Source of the DNA: Mycolicibacterium gadium
GTDB taxonomy: Bacteria > Actinomycetota > Actinomycetes > Mycobacteriales > Mycobacteriaceae
Assembly: GCF_010728925.1 (NCBI RefSeq)
Contig: NZ_AP022608.1
Location: forward strand, 2,294,001-2,358,000
Direction of reading: 5' to 3'
DNA: 64,000 nucleotides
The position numbers and the translations under genes were made by a program. Each line of letters begins with the position of its first letter. Within the stretch, counting starts at the first letter, position 1. The notes under the pieces were generated by a model. The model saw only the letters and a program-made list of their open reading frames with translations, did no database searches and had not been told where the DNA came from. This document shows positions 60,682 to 64,000 of this stretch, piece by piece.

Positions 60682-61680
60682 TCAGAATCCGTCGTGTACG
60701 ACGACTCGCGTGCGGCCGGTGACGCCGCCGCCGATGATCGTGCGCAACGTGTGCGGCGCTTCGAGCACCGAGACGTCCTTGGTGATGCTGCCCAGGTGAC
60801 GGGGCTTGAGCTCGCCCGCGAGTTGACGCCACATGTCGCGGCGCGCCCCGATCGGCAGCTGTACCGAGTCGATGCCGTCCAGCGTTACGCCACGCAGAAT
60901 GAACGGCATCACCGTCGTCGGTAGGTCAGCCGACCGGGCCAGACCTGAAATCGCTGCGATCGCGCCGTAATTCAACGTGCTCAATGCGTAGGCCAGGGTG
61001 TCGCCGCCCACGCTGTCGACGACGCCGGCCCACTGCGACTTGCCGAGCGCTCGGACCTTCTCCCCCTCCGCGGGGAGCCGACCGATCACCTGCGTGGCGC
61101 CCAGTTCCATCAGCCAGTCGTGGGCTTCGGCCTTGCCGCTGGACGCTACGACCTCGTATCCGAGTCCGGCCAGTAGATCGACACTGACGCTGCCGACCCC
61201 GCCCGTCGCACCGGTCACCAGAATCGGGCCGTCGGCCGGCTGTACACCCGCCGCGCGAATTGCATTGACGCTCATGGCCGCAGTGAATCCCGCCGTGCCG
61301 ATAGCCGCGGCCTCGGCGGTCGTCAACTCGTCGAGCTTCACCACATAGTCGGCGGGGTAGCGCGCGGTGTCCGCGTAGCCGCCGTGGCGACCGGTGCCGA
61401 TGTCGTAACCGTGGGCGACGACGCGGTCACCCACCGCGAATTCGGTGGACGAGCTCGAGGTGACCGTTCCGGCGACGTCGATGCCGGGAATCAGCGGGTA
61501 CTCCCGCGCGACTCCGCCCTTCGGCGTGATGGCCAGGGCGTCCTTGTAGTTGATCCCCGAGTATTCGACCGCTATCTGCACATCGCCGTCGGGCAGGAAG
61601 GACGCGTCGACGACCTCATGCTGCAGCGTGATGGATCCCTCGGCGTCCTGGTGCGCGACCAACGCGTTGACTTCAGACAT
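60682..61680 (-). CDS. fadB4: FadB4-like zinc-free MDR oxidoreductase (AcuI/YhdH type)
   Basis: 332 residues from the ATG at 61680 (MSEVNALVAHQD); the open frame to 61761 lacks family resemblance. It is a medium-chain reductase without the zinc-binding Cys residues: VEYSGINYKDALAITPKGG near 38, IPGIDVAGTV, NADPH site LVTGATGGVGSVSVDLLAGL near 150. These traits fit the acrylyl-CoA reductase/YhdH branch. The name follows position beside fadE23 (Rv3141); the physiological substrate is unknown. Convergent with fadE23. Confidence 0.88.
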   Translation of the reverse strand: MSEVNALVAHQDAEGSITLQHEVVDASFLPDGDVQIAVEYSGINYKDALAITPKGGVAREYPLIPGIDVAGTVTSSSSTEFAVGDRVVAHGYDIGTGRHGGYADTARYPADYVVKLDELTTAEAAAIGTAGFTAAMSVNAIRAAGVQPADGPILVTGATGGVGSVSVDLLAGLGYEVVASSGKAEAHDWLMELGATQVIGRLPAEGEKVRALGKSQWAGVVDSVGGDTLAYALSTLNYGAIAAISGLARSADLPTTVMPFILRGVTLDGIDSVQLPIGARRDMWRQLAGELKPRHLGSITKDVSVLEAPHTLRTIIGGGVTGRTRVVVHDGF

Positions 61681-61799
61681 GGAATCCATTCTCATCTGGG
61701 CCCACACCGATGGGCCCACGCGCAAGCTGGGGAGTAGGGGAACGCGAAAGTCCCCGAGCACCCGGGCAAGCCCGAGTGTCGCGGACCTTTGCGTCGTCG

Positions 61800-63050
<1,251 letters not shown>

Positions 63051-63608
63051 ATGGCAAAGGCTCGCGCCTCTCGCCTGGCCGTCGATGACTGGATCCAGGC
63101 CGGTTATGCGGTCCTTGCCGAAGAAGGCATCAAGTCGCTGAAGGTTGACCGGTTGTGCACCCGCCTCGGCGTGACCAAAGGCAGCTTTTACTGGCATTTC
63201 GCCGATATCGCGAGCTACCGCTCCGCACTGGTCGACGCGTGGGGTGCCTCCAGAGACGAGGAACGAAGCCACTTCGGTACGTCGAACGACGTGCCCGCGC
63301 GGGAGCGACTCTCGCAAATGATGACGACGCTGGTCGACGCTCGGCATTGGACGCTGGAGCGCGCGATGCGGGAATGGGCGCGCACCGACGAGGGGGTGGC
63401 GGCCAGCGTGCGCGCTGCGGACCGGCGTGTCGTGGCCGCTGTCCGACAGGCGTTTCTCGACTACGGGTTCGATACCGAGGAGGCCGACCTGCGCGCGACC
63501 GCCACTTTTGCGGTCGGAATCGGCTTCCTGCACCTGTCCGGGGCGAAGCCCAGCGCCCGCGGAGCCGCGCGGCGCGAGCGCTTCCTCGACATCATGCTGA
63601 CGCGCTGA
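63051..63608 (+). CDS. TetR-family transcriptional regulator
   Basis: About 185 residues from the ATG at 63051 (MAKARASRLAVDDW); in-frame ATG at 63018 and the first codon at 62988 are alternatives. N-terminal helix-turn-helix: LKVDRLCTRLGVTKGSFYWH (about 29-48), which is TetR with SFYWHF. The C-terminal ligand domain is helical (RAMREWARTDEGVAASVRAA). Ligand unknown. Its last 14 bases are part of a 34-bp sequence repeated 133 bases downstream, ahead of the next gene, which it may regulate. Confidence 0.9.
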   Translation: MAKARASRLAVDDWIQAGYAVLAEEGIKSLKVDRLCTRLGVTKGSFYWHFADIASYRSALVDAWGASRDEERSHFGTSNDVPARERLSQMMTTLVDARHWTLERAMREWARTDEGVAASVRAADRRVVAAVRQAFLDYGFDTEEADLRATATFAVGIGFLHLSGAKPSARGAARRERFLDIMLTR

Positions 63609-63624
63609 CCAGGCCAGCAGACCG
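63591..63624 (+). repeat. 34-bp direct repeat, copy 1 (covers 3' end of TetR gene)
   Basis: ATCATGCTGNCGCGCTGACC and on to CCGT; matches 63724-63757 with two mismatches. It includes the stop codon of the TetR gene. Confidence 0.85.
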
Positions 63625-63723
63625 TCTCGGCGATTTGCACGCTGCCCTCCCCGAGCACGCCCAAATCCGAGTTTTGTAGACGATTACTCGCACTTTCTGT
63701 ACAAAAGTCCGCTTTGGGCGTGG

Positions 63724-63757
63724 ATCATGCTGCCGCGCTGACCAGGCCAGCAGGCCG
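63724..63757 (+). repeat. 34-bp direct repeat, copy 2
   Basis: Second copy, 133 bases from the first, intergenic and just upstream of the palindrome at 63773-63791. Looks like a duplicated scrap of the TetR 3' end. Confidence 0.85.
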
Positions 63758-63772
63758 TGAACGGCACACTTT

Positions 63773-63791
63773 CCATACTAAATAGTATGGT
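63773..63791. promoter_or_regulatory. palindromic operator candidate
   Basis: CCATACTA-AAA-TAGTATGG, perfect 8-bp arms, ending 13 bases before the GTG of the following gene. The size and A/T-rich symmetry fit a TetR-family or similar site, overlapping the promoter or start region. Confidence 0.6.
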
Positions 63792-63804
63792 AGCGTCGCG
63801 ATCG

Positions 63805-64000
63805 TGACCGCGGTTTCGGCCACCCCGGCCATCACCCCCGAGTTTGTCGCCCGGCTGGCAGAGCGCGCACCGGAGGCCGAGCGGATACGCCGCTTACCTG
63901 CCGATACGGTCGCCGACCTCACCGCTTCGGGCTTTACCGAACTGCTGGTGCCCGCCCGCTTCGGCGGTCAGCAGGCCGAGTGGCCGTCGATCCTCGACCC
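63805..64000 (+). CDS. acyl-CoA dehydrogenase-like flavin monooxygenase (partial, cut by right edge)
   Basis: 65 residues visible from the GTG at 63805: TPEFVARLAERAPEAERIRR, then LPADTVADLTASGFTELLVP and ARFGGQQAEWPSIL. This is the N-terminal helical domain of the acyl-CoA dehydrogenase-fold monooxygenases (HsaA/DszC/4-hydroxyphenylacetate hydroxylase class C group). Only the first domain is seen, so the activity is a guess. The 14 bases upstream of the start abut a palindromic operator candidate and a TetR gene precedes it. Confidence 0.7.

Overview
The window comes from a mycobacterium, most likely a fast-growing environmental species (Mycolicibacterium type). The support is a full yrbE/mce operon, an antigen 85 mycolyltransferase, the prfB-mscS-ftsE-ftsX-smpB block next to fprA, the hisN/fadE24/fadE23/fadB4 neighbourhood, a WS/DGAT acyltransferase, mycothiol-type enzymes, a tmRNA with tag ADSNQRDFALAA, high GC and frequent GTG starts. 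It is chromosomal; I see no phage, plasmid or insertion sequence genes.

Layout. 1-5.2 kb: catabolic genes (zinc-ribbon SDR cut by the left edge, LigB-type dioxygenase, FGGY sugar kinase, DsbA-like protein, keto-acid cleavage enzyme). 5.3-8.5 kb: a self-sufficient CYP102-type P450-reductase fusion. 8.4-9.1 kb: a secreted L,D-transpeptidase. 9.2-19.5 kb: a tight five-gene minus-strand operon with a flavin halogenase-like enzyme, a KS-AT-DH-KR-ACP polyketide synthase, an ABC exporter (ATPase and permease) and a CPA2 cation/proton antiporter. All four junctions overlap or are separated by 3 bases or fewer, so it looks like a compact natural-product locus. 19.8-21.8 kb: FNT channel and two secreted proteins. 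21.8-30.7 kb: an mce lipid importer operon (yrbEA-yrbEB-mceABCDEF-mas). 31.1-32.4 kb: ssrA with a small vapBC islet at its 3' end, bounded by a 32-bp direct repeat of the tmRNA end.

32.5-36.1 kb: an osmoprotectant ABC transporter. 36.3-45.7 kb: mycothiol-dependent-type isomerase, a paired acyl-CoA dehydrogenase operon, thioesterase, SGNH hydrolase, DUF3159 membrane protein, S9 peptidase and a MerR regulator. 45.8-53.7 kb: GGDEF-EAL protein, EamA transporter, smpB, ftsX, ftsE, mscS and prfB, all on the minus strand. 53.8-61.7 kb: fprA, hisN, WS/DGAT, fadE24-fadE23 (behind two tandem palindromes) and fadB4. 61.8-64 kb: antigen 85, a TetR regulator whose 3' end is duplicated 133 bp downstream, and the start of an acyl-CoA dehydrogenase-like flavoenzyme.

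The strongest leads are the halogenase/PKS/exporter/antiporter operon, the P450 fusion that lacks the I-helix acid, and the vapBC islet in the tmRNA attachment site.
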